Below, piece after piece: positions 1-6,624 of a stretch of 64,000 nt of DNA. The position numbers were made by a program, and so were the translations under genes. Source of the DNA: DAHUXD01 sp963736455 (lineage in GTDB: Bacteria; Acidobacteriota; Thermoanaerobaculia; UBA5066; Gp7-AA6); contig CAVTON010000002.1 of NCBI GenBank assembly GCA_963736455.1, forward strand, positions 558,001 through 622,000, written 5' to 3'. Position 1 is the first letter of the stretch; each line of letters begins with the position of its first letter. The notes under the pieces were generated by a model that was not told the DNA's origin, did no database searches, and was given only the letters and a program-made list of their open reading frames with translations.

Positions 1-1
1 G

Positions 2-1081
2 GGAAAGGTGACGACGCTGGTTCGTGCCCAGACCCCCCAGGATCTCGTCGGGTGTCTCTGGTGGCGGGGCGATCGGGAGGTGCTGTTCGCCTCCCTGTCC
101 TCGGATACCGTCAAGGGACACACCTCCGACATCGACGTCGTCGACCTGAGCGGCCGGGTCAGGACTCTTTACCGGGCAACCGGCGATTTCCTGCTCCACG
201 ACTCGTCGGCGGACAGGCGAGTGCTTGTCGTGCAGCAGAAGTTCAGCGTTGACCTGATGTTCGGGTCCTCGACGGAGCCCTCCGAGAGAAACCTCGGGTG
301 GCTCACCAGTTCCTGGCTCGATGACATCTCGGAGGACGGCGGGACGGTGCTTTTCCACGACACGACCGAGGTTTATCTTCGTCGCACGGATGGCTCTCCG
401 GCGGTTCCCCTCCTTACTCAAGTTCGCAATGAGAAATCCTCCCTCTCGCCGGACGGCAAGTGGGTTCTGAGCGCGTCCGAATCGGAGCACGAGCTCAGAT
501 TGACTCCGACGGGGCCGGGGCCGGGCAAAACAATCTCGATCGGCGAGCTCGTGCGCGAGGACTTCGGATTCATGCCGGACGGCAAATCGATCCTTTTCAC
601 GGCGACCGGGAAGGACGGGCAGAAACGCCTGTATGTCTCCGACGAGACGAGCAAGGCCCCGCGCGCCATCTCGGAATCTGGCAGGCCCGACGAATTCCTC
701 GTATCTCCGGACGGAAAGGAGATTGCCATAAAGGAGTCCGTGGTCTTGAAGGACACGGCGGGCGGACTGAGGATCTACCGGGTCGATGGCGGCCCATCGC
801 GGGCTGTCGAGGGCTTGACTCTGGGAGACCACCTCCTGGCCTGGAGCGAGGATGGACGATCCCTGTTCGTTAGCCGCGACGGCCTCCCGGTGCGCATCGA
901 GCGATTCGACCTGGCGACCGGACGAAAAGAGCTCTGGAAGACTCTCACTCCTCCGGACGCCGCGGGCTCGTATTATGTCGGCCCTGTTCTGGTCACGCGG
1001 AACGGACGCTATTGGGCCTACAGCGTCAACCGTGCGTCGCTTTCCGAGCTCTGGCAGTTGACCGGCCTCGCGACGCAGTGA
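2..1081 (+). CDS. C-terminal beta-propeller part of a probable Ser/Thr kinase (5' end outside window)
   Basis: The reading frame is open at the left edge; the first usable start inside the window is a GTG at 8, but the protein probably begins further upstream. It consists of WD40/TolB-like propeller repeats with the typical 'SPDGKW' and 'MPDGKSI' turns. It aligns by eye with the propeller of the two kinases at 6625 and 9279: 'ERNLGWL', 'TDGSPAV' and 'LTPTGPGPG' here match 'ERNLSWL', 'ADGSPAV' and 'LLPTGPGQ' there. No kinase motif is visible, so the catalytic domain, if present, lies left of the window. By analogy the propeller would sit outside the membrane and sense a ligand or partner; this is inference. 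The last residues differ from the '...YxADLFIxEG' ending of the paralogues. Confidence 0.7.
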   Translation, partial: GKVTTLVRAQTPQDLVGCLWWRGDREVLFASLSSDTVKGHTSDIDVVDLSGRVRTLYRATGDFLLHDSSADRRVLVVQQKFSVDLMFGSSTEPSERNLGWLTSSWLDDISEDGGTVLFHDTTEVYLRRTDGSPAVPLLTQVRNEKSSLSPDGKWVLSASESEHELRLTPTGPGPGKTISIGELVREDFGFMPDGKSILFTATGKDGQKRLYVSDETSKAPRAISESGRPDEFLVSPDGKEIAIKESVVLKDTAGGLRIYRVDGGPSRAVEGLTLGDHLLAWSEDGRSLFVSRDGLPVRIERFDLATGRKELWKTLTPPDAAGSYYVGPVLVTRNGRYWAYSVNRASLSELWQLTGLATQ

Positions 1082-1134
1082 TCGGGCCGGGCGGGGTGCG
1101 AGAAGCCCGCGAGTTTCTGTATGCTGCGGGCCCG

Positions 1135-3492
1135 ATGACCGCGATCACTCCCGATCTCGTCGCGGAACACAACCTCTCCGAAGAGGAGTACCGCAACATC
1201 CTCGAGATCCTGGGCCGCGAGCCGAACCTCGTCGAGCTCGGCATCTTCTCGGCGATGTGGAGCGAGCACTGCTCCTACAAGTCCTCGCGCGTGCACCTGC
1301 GAAACTTTCCGACCACCGGGCCGCGCGTGATCCAGGGTCCGGGCGAGAACGCCGGCGTGGTGGACATCGGAGACGGCCTCGCCGTTGCGTTCAAGATGGA
1401 GTCGCACAACCATCCGTCCTTCATCGAGCCCTACCAGGGCGCGGCGACCGGCGTGGGCGGGATCCTGCGCGACGTCTTCACGATGGGCGCCCGGCCGATG
1501 GCTTCGCTCAACTCCCTGCGCTTCGGGCGGCTCGACGCGCCGCGCATGAAGCACCTCGTGGACGGCGTCGTGCGCGGCATCGCCGGCTACGGCAACTGCA
1601 TCGGGATCCCGACGCTCGGCGGAGAGACGACGTTTCACGAGGGCTACGACGGCAACATCCTCGTCAACGTGATGAATCTCGGAATCGTGAGGAGCGATCG
1701 CATCTTTCTCGGCCGGGCCGAGGGCGCCGGGAATCCGGTCGTCTACGTCGGGTCGAAGACCGGCCGCGACGGGATCCACGGCGCCACGATGGCGTCCGAG
1801 GAATTCGCGGCGAACGAGGCCAGCCAGAAGCGGCCGACGGTGCAGGTCGGCGACCCGTTCACCGAGAAGCTGCTGATGGAGGCGTGCCTCGAGCTCTTCC
1901 AGACCGACGCCGTCATCGGGATCCAGGACATGGGCGCCGCGGGCCTGACGTCTTCCTCCTTCGAGATGGCCGGCCGCGCCGGGAGCGGCGTCGAGCTCGA
2001 TCTCTCGAAGGTGCCGGTGCGCGAGACCGGCATGACTCCTTACGAGATCATGCTCTCGGAGTCGCAGGAGCGGATGCTCCTCGTCGCCCGGCGCGACCGC
2101 CTCGACGAGGTCTACCGGATCTTCCGCAAGTGGGAGCTCGACGCCGTCGAGATCGGGACCGTCACCGACTCGGGCCGCGTCGTCCTCTTCTTCGAGGGAA
2201 AGATCGTGGCCGATCTGCCGGCCGCGCCGCTCTCCGATCGCGCTCCATGCTACGACCGGCCGCGCGCGGCGCTTTCTCCGTCGAAGGGGCCCTTCCGGTG
2301 GAAGGACGAGCCCGAGCCCGCCGATTACGGCGACTGCCTGAGGCGCCTGCTCGCCTCGCCGAACGTCTCCGAGAAGTCGTGGATCTGGACGCAGTACGAC
2401 CACATGGTGCAGTCGAACACGGTCCAGAGGCCCGGCGGCGACGCCGCGGTCATTCGCGTGAAGGGCACGACGAAAGGCATCGCGATGAAGAGCGACGTCA
2501 ATCCTTTCTTCTGCACCTTCGATCCGTATCGCGGCGGCGCCATCGCCGTGGCGGAAGCGGCGCGCTCGATCGCCGCGACGGGAGCGCGCCCGCTCGCGAT
2601 CACCGACTGCCTGAACTTCGGCAACCCCGAGAAGCCCGAGGTCATGGCCCAGTTCGAGGCGGCCGTGCGAGGAATCGCCGACGCCTGCCGCGCCCTCGAG
2701 GTGCCCGTCGTCTCCGGCAACGTCTCTCTCTACAACGAGACCGACGGCCGGGCCATCCCGCCGACGCCGACCGTCGGCATGGTTGGCCTGATGGAGGACG
2801 TCCGCAAGAACGTCCGCGTTGCGTTCCGGCGCGCCGGCGATCTCGTCGCGATCCTCGGCACGACGCGCGACGAGCTCGGCGCGTCCGAGTTCCTGCGGAC
2901 GATCCGCGGCCGCGACGAGGGCCCGTGCCCCGAGGTGGATCTCGACGCCGAGAGGCGGCTCGTCGATCTGCTCGCGGCACTCGCGGAGAGAGGCCTCGTC
3001 GCGTCCGCTCACGACGTCGCGGACGGCGGCCTCGCGGTCGCGATCGCCGAGAGCGCGATGCAGGGCGGCCCCGCGGCGGGAGAACGCCGCGTCGACTCCG
3101 GGGCCGAGAGAAGCGAGGGCCCGGCGTCGAGAGGGGGCCTCGCGGCGGGGGAACGCCGCGTCGACTCCGGGGCCGAGAGAAGCGAGGGCCCGGCGTCGAG
3201 AGGGGGTCTCGGAGCGACGCTCTCGCTCGAGCCGGGCGTGCGGATGTCGGCGTTTCTGTTCGGTGAGACCACCGGGCGCGCTGTCGTTTCGTTCGCGCCG
3301 GAGAACGAGGCCGCCGTACGGGCACTCGCCCGGGAGAAGGGCGTTCCGTTCGCCGCCGCCGGCTGGATCGGCGGCGAGCGGCTCACGATCTCGGTCGGCA
3401 GCCGGGTGGTGGTCGACGAGAGCGTCGCGGCGCTGGCCGAGCTCTGGCGTACGGCATTTCGCCGAGCCCTCGAATCGGCCGACGTCCTCTAA
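1135..3492 (+). CDS. purL: Phosphoribosylformylglycinamidine synthase subunit PurL
   Basis: PurL converts FGAR plus ATP and ammonia into FGAM in purine synthesis; in the small-PurL type the ammonia comes from PurQ, with PurS as linker. Start chosen at the ATG giving 'MTAITPDLVAEH', the normal N-terminus; an upstream in-frame extension to 1012 lies inside the preceding gene. Family marks include 'MWSEHCSYK' near residue 42, 'ESHNHPS', 'GGETTFHEG', 'ISDxGAAG'-type 'IQDMGAAGL' and 'VVSGNVSLYNET'. There is no C-terminal glutaminase domain, so separate PurQ and PurS are expected; neither is in this window. At 785 aa it is longer than the usual ~740. The excess is a 46-residue insertion at about residues 647-692 made of two near-identical 23-residue units. 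It lies between 'AIAESAMQGG' and 'GLGATL', a place where ordinary PurL has a short loop. Confidence 0.95.
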   Translation: MTAITPDLVAEHNLSEEEYRNILEILGREPNLVELGIFSAMWSEHCSYKSSRVHLRNFPTTGPRVIQGPGENAGVVDIGDGLAVAFKMESHNHPSFIEPYQGAATGVGGILRDVFTMGARPMASLNSLRFGRLDAPRMKHLVDGVVRGIAGYGNCIGIPTLGGETTFHEGYDGNILVNVMNLGIVRSDRIFLGRAEGAGNPVVYVGSKTGRDGIHGATMASEEFAANEASQKRPTVQVGDPFTEKLLMEACLELFQTDAVIGIQDMGAAGLTSSSFEMAGRAGSGVELDLSKVPVRETGMTPYEIMLSESQERMLLVARRDRLDEVYRIFRKWELDAVEIGTVTDSGRVVLFFEGKIVADLPAAPLSDRAPCYDRPRAALSPSKGPFRWKDEPEPADYGDCLRRLLASPNVSEKSWIWTQYDHMVQSNTVQRPGGDAAVIRVKGTTKGIAMKSDVNPFFCTFDPYRGGAIAVAEAARSIAATGARPLAITDCLNFGNPEKPEVMAQFEAAVRGIADACRALEVPVVSGNVSLYNETDGRAIPPTPTVGMVGLMEDVRKNVRVAFRRAGDLVAILGTTRDELGASEFLRTIRGRDEGPCPEVDLDAERRLVDLLAALAERGLVASAHDVADGGLAVAIAESAMQGGPAAGERRVDSGAERSEGPASRGGLAAGERRVDSGAERSEGPASRGGLGATLSLEPGVRMSAFLFGETTGRAVVSFAPENEAAVRALAREKGVPFAAAGWIGGERLTISVGSRVVVDESVAALAELWRTAFRRALESADVL
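3073..3210 (+). repeat. Two tandem 69-bp repeat units inserted in frame in purL
   Basis: Unit 1 spans 3073-3141 and unit 2 spans 3142-3210. They differ at two positions only (GGA/GGG and GGC/GGT, both silent). Each unit encodes 'AAGERRVDSGAERSEGPAS' plus RGGL. On the complementary strand each contains an imperfect inverted repeat, TCGACGCCGGGCC against GGCCCCGGAGTCGA, around a 12-nt loop. This looks like a palindromic REP-type element that landed in a coding gene without breaking the frame. The link to an element family is inference. Confidence 0.8.
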
Positions 3493-3497
3493 GTCCG

Positions 3498-4487
3498 GTG
3501 CGGGGCCGCCGCGGTAAGGTTCGCTTCGTGCTTTGGACGATCGTGGCCCTGGTCGTCCTCCTCGGGGCGTCGGCCGTATGGATGACGCAGCCGGTGTTCT
3601 TCGTTGGCGCGCCCCAGAGCACCGGGCGGGCTCCGGATCGCGCGCGCATCGAGCGCCGGCTTCGGAAACTGGTCGAGGAGTTCCACCCGCGCGACGGCGG
3701 ACATCCGGCGACCATGGCGCGAGCGGCCGCCTTCCTCGCGGAGGAGCTTCACCGTTCCGGAGCCGTCGTGTCGTCTCAGGCGTTCGAGACGGCCGGCGCC
3801 CGATACGAAAACGTCGTCGCGTCGTACGGTCCCGATACTCCCGACGTCGTGGTCGTCGGCGCGCACTACGACGTCGCGGGCGAGATGCCCGGGGCCGACG
3901 ACAACGCTACCGGAGTCGCGGGCCTCCTCGAGCTGGGCGACCTTCTTTCCGGAGCGACGCTCTCGCGACGCGTCGAGCTCGTCGCCTTCGCGCTCGAGGA
4001 GGCGCCCTACTTCGGCACGCCCGGGATGGGCAGCGAGGTCTACGCGAGCGCGCTCGAAAAGTCCGGCCGGCGCGTGCGCGCCATGCTCTGCCTCGAGATG
4101 ATTGGCTGTTTCACCGACGCGCCCGGCAGCCAGGGATTGCCGTTTTCGGTTCTGAAGCTGATCTACCCGACGCGCGGCGACTTCATCGCCGTCGTGGGCT
4201 CCGTCGGCGACCCGGGCATCGTTCGTTGCGTGAAGCGGTCGATGCAGGAGGCGTCGGCGCTGCCGGTCCGCTCGATCAATGCGCCGCGGTTCGTCCACGG
4301 CGTCGATCTGTCCGACCACTCGACCTTCTGGAAACGCGGGCAACCCGCGGTGATGATCACCGATACGGCCTTCTACAGAAACCCGAGGTACCACACCGAA
4401 GCCGATACGCCCGAGACGCTCGACTACCCCCGAATGGCGGAGGTCGTCGCCGGGGTTCGCCGAGCGGTGCTGGATCTGGCTCGTTGA
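3498..4487 (+). CDS. M28-family zinc peptidase, membrane-anchored or secreted
   Basis: Probable aminopeptidase of the M28 family, which uses two zinc ions. An N-terminal hydrophobic segment at about residues 9-27 ('FVLWTIVALVVLLGASAVW') suggests a signal anchor or signal peptide, so it acts outside the cytoplasm. Metal and catalytic motifs are in the expected order: 'VVGAHYDV' (His and Asp), 'GADDNATG' (bridging Asp), 'ALEEAPY' (the Glu pair) and a late 'DHSTFW' (His). It begins with GTG six bases after the purL stop, so it may be cotranscribed with purL although the functions seem unrelated. Length of 329 aa is normal for a single-domain M28 enzyme. Substrate not predictable. Confidence 0.85.
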   Translation: MRGRRGKVRFVLWTIVALVVLLGASAVWMTQPVFFVGAPQSTGRAPDRARIERRLRKLVEEFHPRDGGHPATMARAAAFLAEELHRSGAVVSSQAFETAGARYENVVASYGPDTPDVVVVGAHYDVAGEMPGADDNATGVAGLLELGDLLSGATLSRRVELVAFALEEAPYFGTPGMGSEVYASALEKSGRRVRAMLCLEMIGCFTDAPGSQGLPFSVLKLIYPTRGDFIAVVGSVGDPGIVRCVKRSMQEASALPVRSINAPRFVHGVDLSDHSTFWKRGQPAVMITDTAFYRNPRYHTEADTPETLDYPRMAEVVAGVRRAVLDLAR

Positions 4488-4665
4488 GCCCGTCGTGGAC
4501 CTCGGGACGGCTGCCGGAGGGATCCGGATTTCCGGAAGGCGGTCCATCGCGCCGTGCATGGGAGCGCTCGTCGGCGTGCCGGGTCCAGGCTCAACACTCT
4601 GCCTGACGGGGCTTCGCTCCGTTGCCGTATCGGGCAGGCTCCTTGCTAACAGGGGAGGCTCTGTC

Positions 4666-5052
4666 ATGAACGAGACCGTGGAAACGGACGAAGGAGCCGT
4701 TGCGATCCTGACGCGGCTCAATCAGCAATACATCGACGCCTTCATGCAGGCCGACGTGCCGTGGTATCAGGCAGCCCTTGCCGACGATTTCGTGTGCATC
4801 GAATCCGACGGCTCGATCCTCGACAAGGCGGCATTCCTGCGGAATGCCTCGCGCCGCCCGGACGTCGCGACCTACAGGCTCGAGGACGTCCGAATCCGGA
4901 TGTTCGGGCAGGTCGCCCTCGTGCACGCTACGGGACGCTTCACACGCCGCGATGGGTCGAGCGGAACGAGCCGCTACACCGACGTGTACGCGCTCCGCAA
5001 CGGCGCCTGGAAGGCCGTATCCGCCCAGGTCACCAGAACCGGAGGCGGGTGA
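4666..5052 (+). CDS. SnoaL-like / DUF4440 nuclear transport factor 2 family protein
   Basis: A 128-residue protein with the NTF2-like pattern: N-terminal helix 'AILTRLNQQYIDAFMQADVPWY', then 'LADDFVCIESDGSILDKAAFL' and alternating strands ending 'YTDVYALRNGAWKAVSAQVT'. Such proteins are small cone-shaped enzymes or ligand binders; the role of this one cannot be predicted. Start taken at ATG 4666 because a good ribosome binding site (AGGGGAGG, 4651-4658) precedes it; the frame is open upstream but has no family similarity. The 178-bp gap before it shows no clear promoter. Confidence 0.75.
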   Translation: MNETVETDEGAVAILTRLNQQYIDAFMQADVPWYQAALADDFVCIESDGSILDKAAFLRNASRRPDVATYRLEDVRIRMFGQVALVHATGRFTRRDGSSGTSRYTDVYALRNGAWKAVSAQVTRTGGG

Positions 5053-5064
5053 GGGGGCCGCGAC

Positions 5065-5841
5065 TCAGACGCGACGCCCCCACGCGAGGATCCTCCGGAA
5101 CGTGAAGAAGAGCGGCCGCTCATCGGGAACCATCGCGAACAGCGCCTCGCGGTAGCGCTCGACGAAGCGGGGATAGAGATCGGCCGGGAGCATGCGCCGG
5201 TACTCCGAAAGCAGCGAGCCCTCGACCCAGGCCACGATGCCCTCGCGCGAGTCGAGGTGATGGCCGTAGACCTGCAGGCGGACGACCTGCTCGCGGTAGC
5301 CGAGCTGGTCGAGGATCGCGGAATAGTCCTCGGGCGCGAGGACGTGGCGGGGATGCGCGGCGCCGGCGAGGATGCTCGCGAAGGGCTCTTCGGCGGCGAC
5401 GTGCTCGGCGGCACGGTGCGACGCGTGATCGAAGTTGTCGGGGACCTGGAAGGCGAGCTGGCCTCCCGGCGCGACCGCGCGCGTCAGGCGTCCGAGAAGC
5501 GACGGATGGTCGGGGACCCAGTGGTATGCGGCGTTCGAGAACACGAGGTCGTACGGGGCGCGCGGCGTGAAGGTCGCGATGTCTCCGCGCTCGAATCGCA
5601 GTCCGGCGCCGGCAAGGGCGGAGGCCTTCGCGAGCATCGCCTGCGACGAGTCGAGTCCGAGCGTCTCGGCCGCCTGCGTCTTCCGGTGAAGCTCGCGTGT
5701 CAGCTCGCCCGTGCCGCAGCCGAGGTCGACGGCTCGTCCTCCCGGAATCGGCGACACCAGCGCCAGCAGGTCGACGAAGGGCCGGCGGCGCTCCGCGGCG
5801 AAGCGCGCATAGGTCTCGGGCTGCCACGCGTCCTTCGTCAA
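5065..5841 (-). CDS. tam: Trans-aconitate 2-methyltransferase-like SAM methyltransferase
   Basis: Class I SAM-dependent methyltransferase of 258 aa, similar in length and layout to Tam (about 252 aa), which methylates trans-aconitate. Visible: N-terminal 'AWQPETYARFAAERRRPFVDLL' typical of Tam, SAM motif I 'AVDLGCGTGELT' near residue 37, 'GLDSSQAML', then 'YDLVFSNAAYHWVPDH' and 'LAFQVPDNFDHASH', the Tam-specific segment. Start is a TTG at 5841-5839 overlapping the truA stop (TTGA), giving translational coupling. Substrate assignment rests on family resemblance only. Confidence 0.8.
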   Translation of the reverse strand: MTKDAWQPETYARFAAERRRPFVDLLALVSPIPGGRAVDLGCGTGELTRELHRKTQAAETLGLDSSQAMLAKASALAGAGLRFERGDIATFTPRAPYDLVFSNAAYHWVPDHPSLLGRLTRAVAPGGQLAFQVPDNFDHASHRAAEHVAAEEPFASILAGAAHPRHVLAPEDYSAILDQLGYREQVVRLQVYGHHLDSREGIVAWVEGSLLSEYRRMLPADLYPRFVERYREALFAMVPDERPLFFTFRRILAWGRRV

Positions 5842-6574
5842 TAGAGCACCCTTTCGAGGAAGAGCCCGGAAGGCGGCGCCGTCCACTTGGCGGGCGCCTC
5901 GGACCTTTCGCGCAGGAGCTTCTCGAGTCCGGCGGCGTCGAGGTGTCCGCGTCCGACCTCGACGAGGGCGCCGGCAAGGCGACGCACCATCTTCCAGAGG
6001 AAGTGGGATGCCGTGATCCGGAAGTGGATCTCCTCTCCCGACTCGACGACCTCGCTCCTTTCCACGACGACGATGGTGGACTCCTGCCCCTCCGGGTTCT
6101 CGCAGAAGGACGCGAAGTCGTGCCGGCCCTCGAAGAGCTTCGCGACGCGCTTCATCGCCGCCGCGTCGAGCCGGTCCTTGACCCACCAGACGTAGGGCTT
6201 CCCGAACGCGGTGCGGCGCCGGGAGATGCGGTAGAGGTACGTCCGGCTCTTCGCGTCGTGGCGGGCATGGAATTTCGGCGGCGCCGTTTCCACGGCGAGA
6301 TCACGTGAACGTCGAACGGCAGCTTTTCGTTCAGGCGCCCATGCGACGTCGTCTCCCGGCATGGCCTTGTGTGCCTTGAGGTGGGCGACCTGCGCGATCG
6401 CGTGCACGCCGGCATCGGTGCGGCCCGCCCCGCCGACCGTCGCATCTTCGCCGAGGAGCTCGTGCGCGGCGCGCGGTCGATCATTCCCTGCACCGTGCGG
6501 TCGGTATTCTTCTGCGCCTGCCAGCCGCGGTAGCGCGTCCCGTCGTATTCGAGCGTCAGCTTCCAGGTCGGCAC
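5838..6574 (-). pseudogene. truA: tRNA pseudouridine synthase A, interrupted by three single-base frameshifts
   Basis: TruA makes pseudouridine at positions 38-40 of the tRNA anticodon stem. The N-terminus 'TWKLTLEYDGTRYRGWQAQ' reads from a GTG at 6574. The frame then changes near 6463-6478, giving 'GGAGRTDAGVHA' with the catalytic Asp. It changes back near 6334-6342 ('LNEKLPFDVHVIS') and again near 6291-6302 ('PPKFHARHDAKSRTYLYRI' to the end). Joined, the pieces give a full-length TruA. The pattern is one missing, one extra and one missing base. All family motifs are well conserved, so either the decay is very recent or, more likely, these are sequence errors in GC-rich runs. Confidence 0.85.
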
Positions 6575-6604
6575 GGGGCGTCAGTCTATGGGAGCACGGC
6601 GTCA

Positions 6605-6610
6605 TAGAAT
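6605..6610 (+). promoter_or_regulatory. Candidate -10 element before the kinase gene
   Basis: TAGAAT lies 14 bases before the kinase ATG, in the 50-bp gap separating it from the divergent truA. No convincing -35 was found, so this is tentative. Confidence 0.3.
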
Positions 6611-6624
6611 CCAGAAGCGGTCCA

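Noticed and set aside
1018..3012. 664-codon open frame on the minus strand opposite purL
   Set aside because: Composition shadow of a high-GC gene: no family resemblance, and purL fits the other strand over its full length.
4523..4538. TCCGGA-type inverted repeat in the gap before the SnoaL-like gene
   Set aside because: Short and GC-rich, with no promoter elements nearby; expected by chance in this composition.
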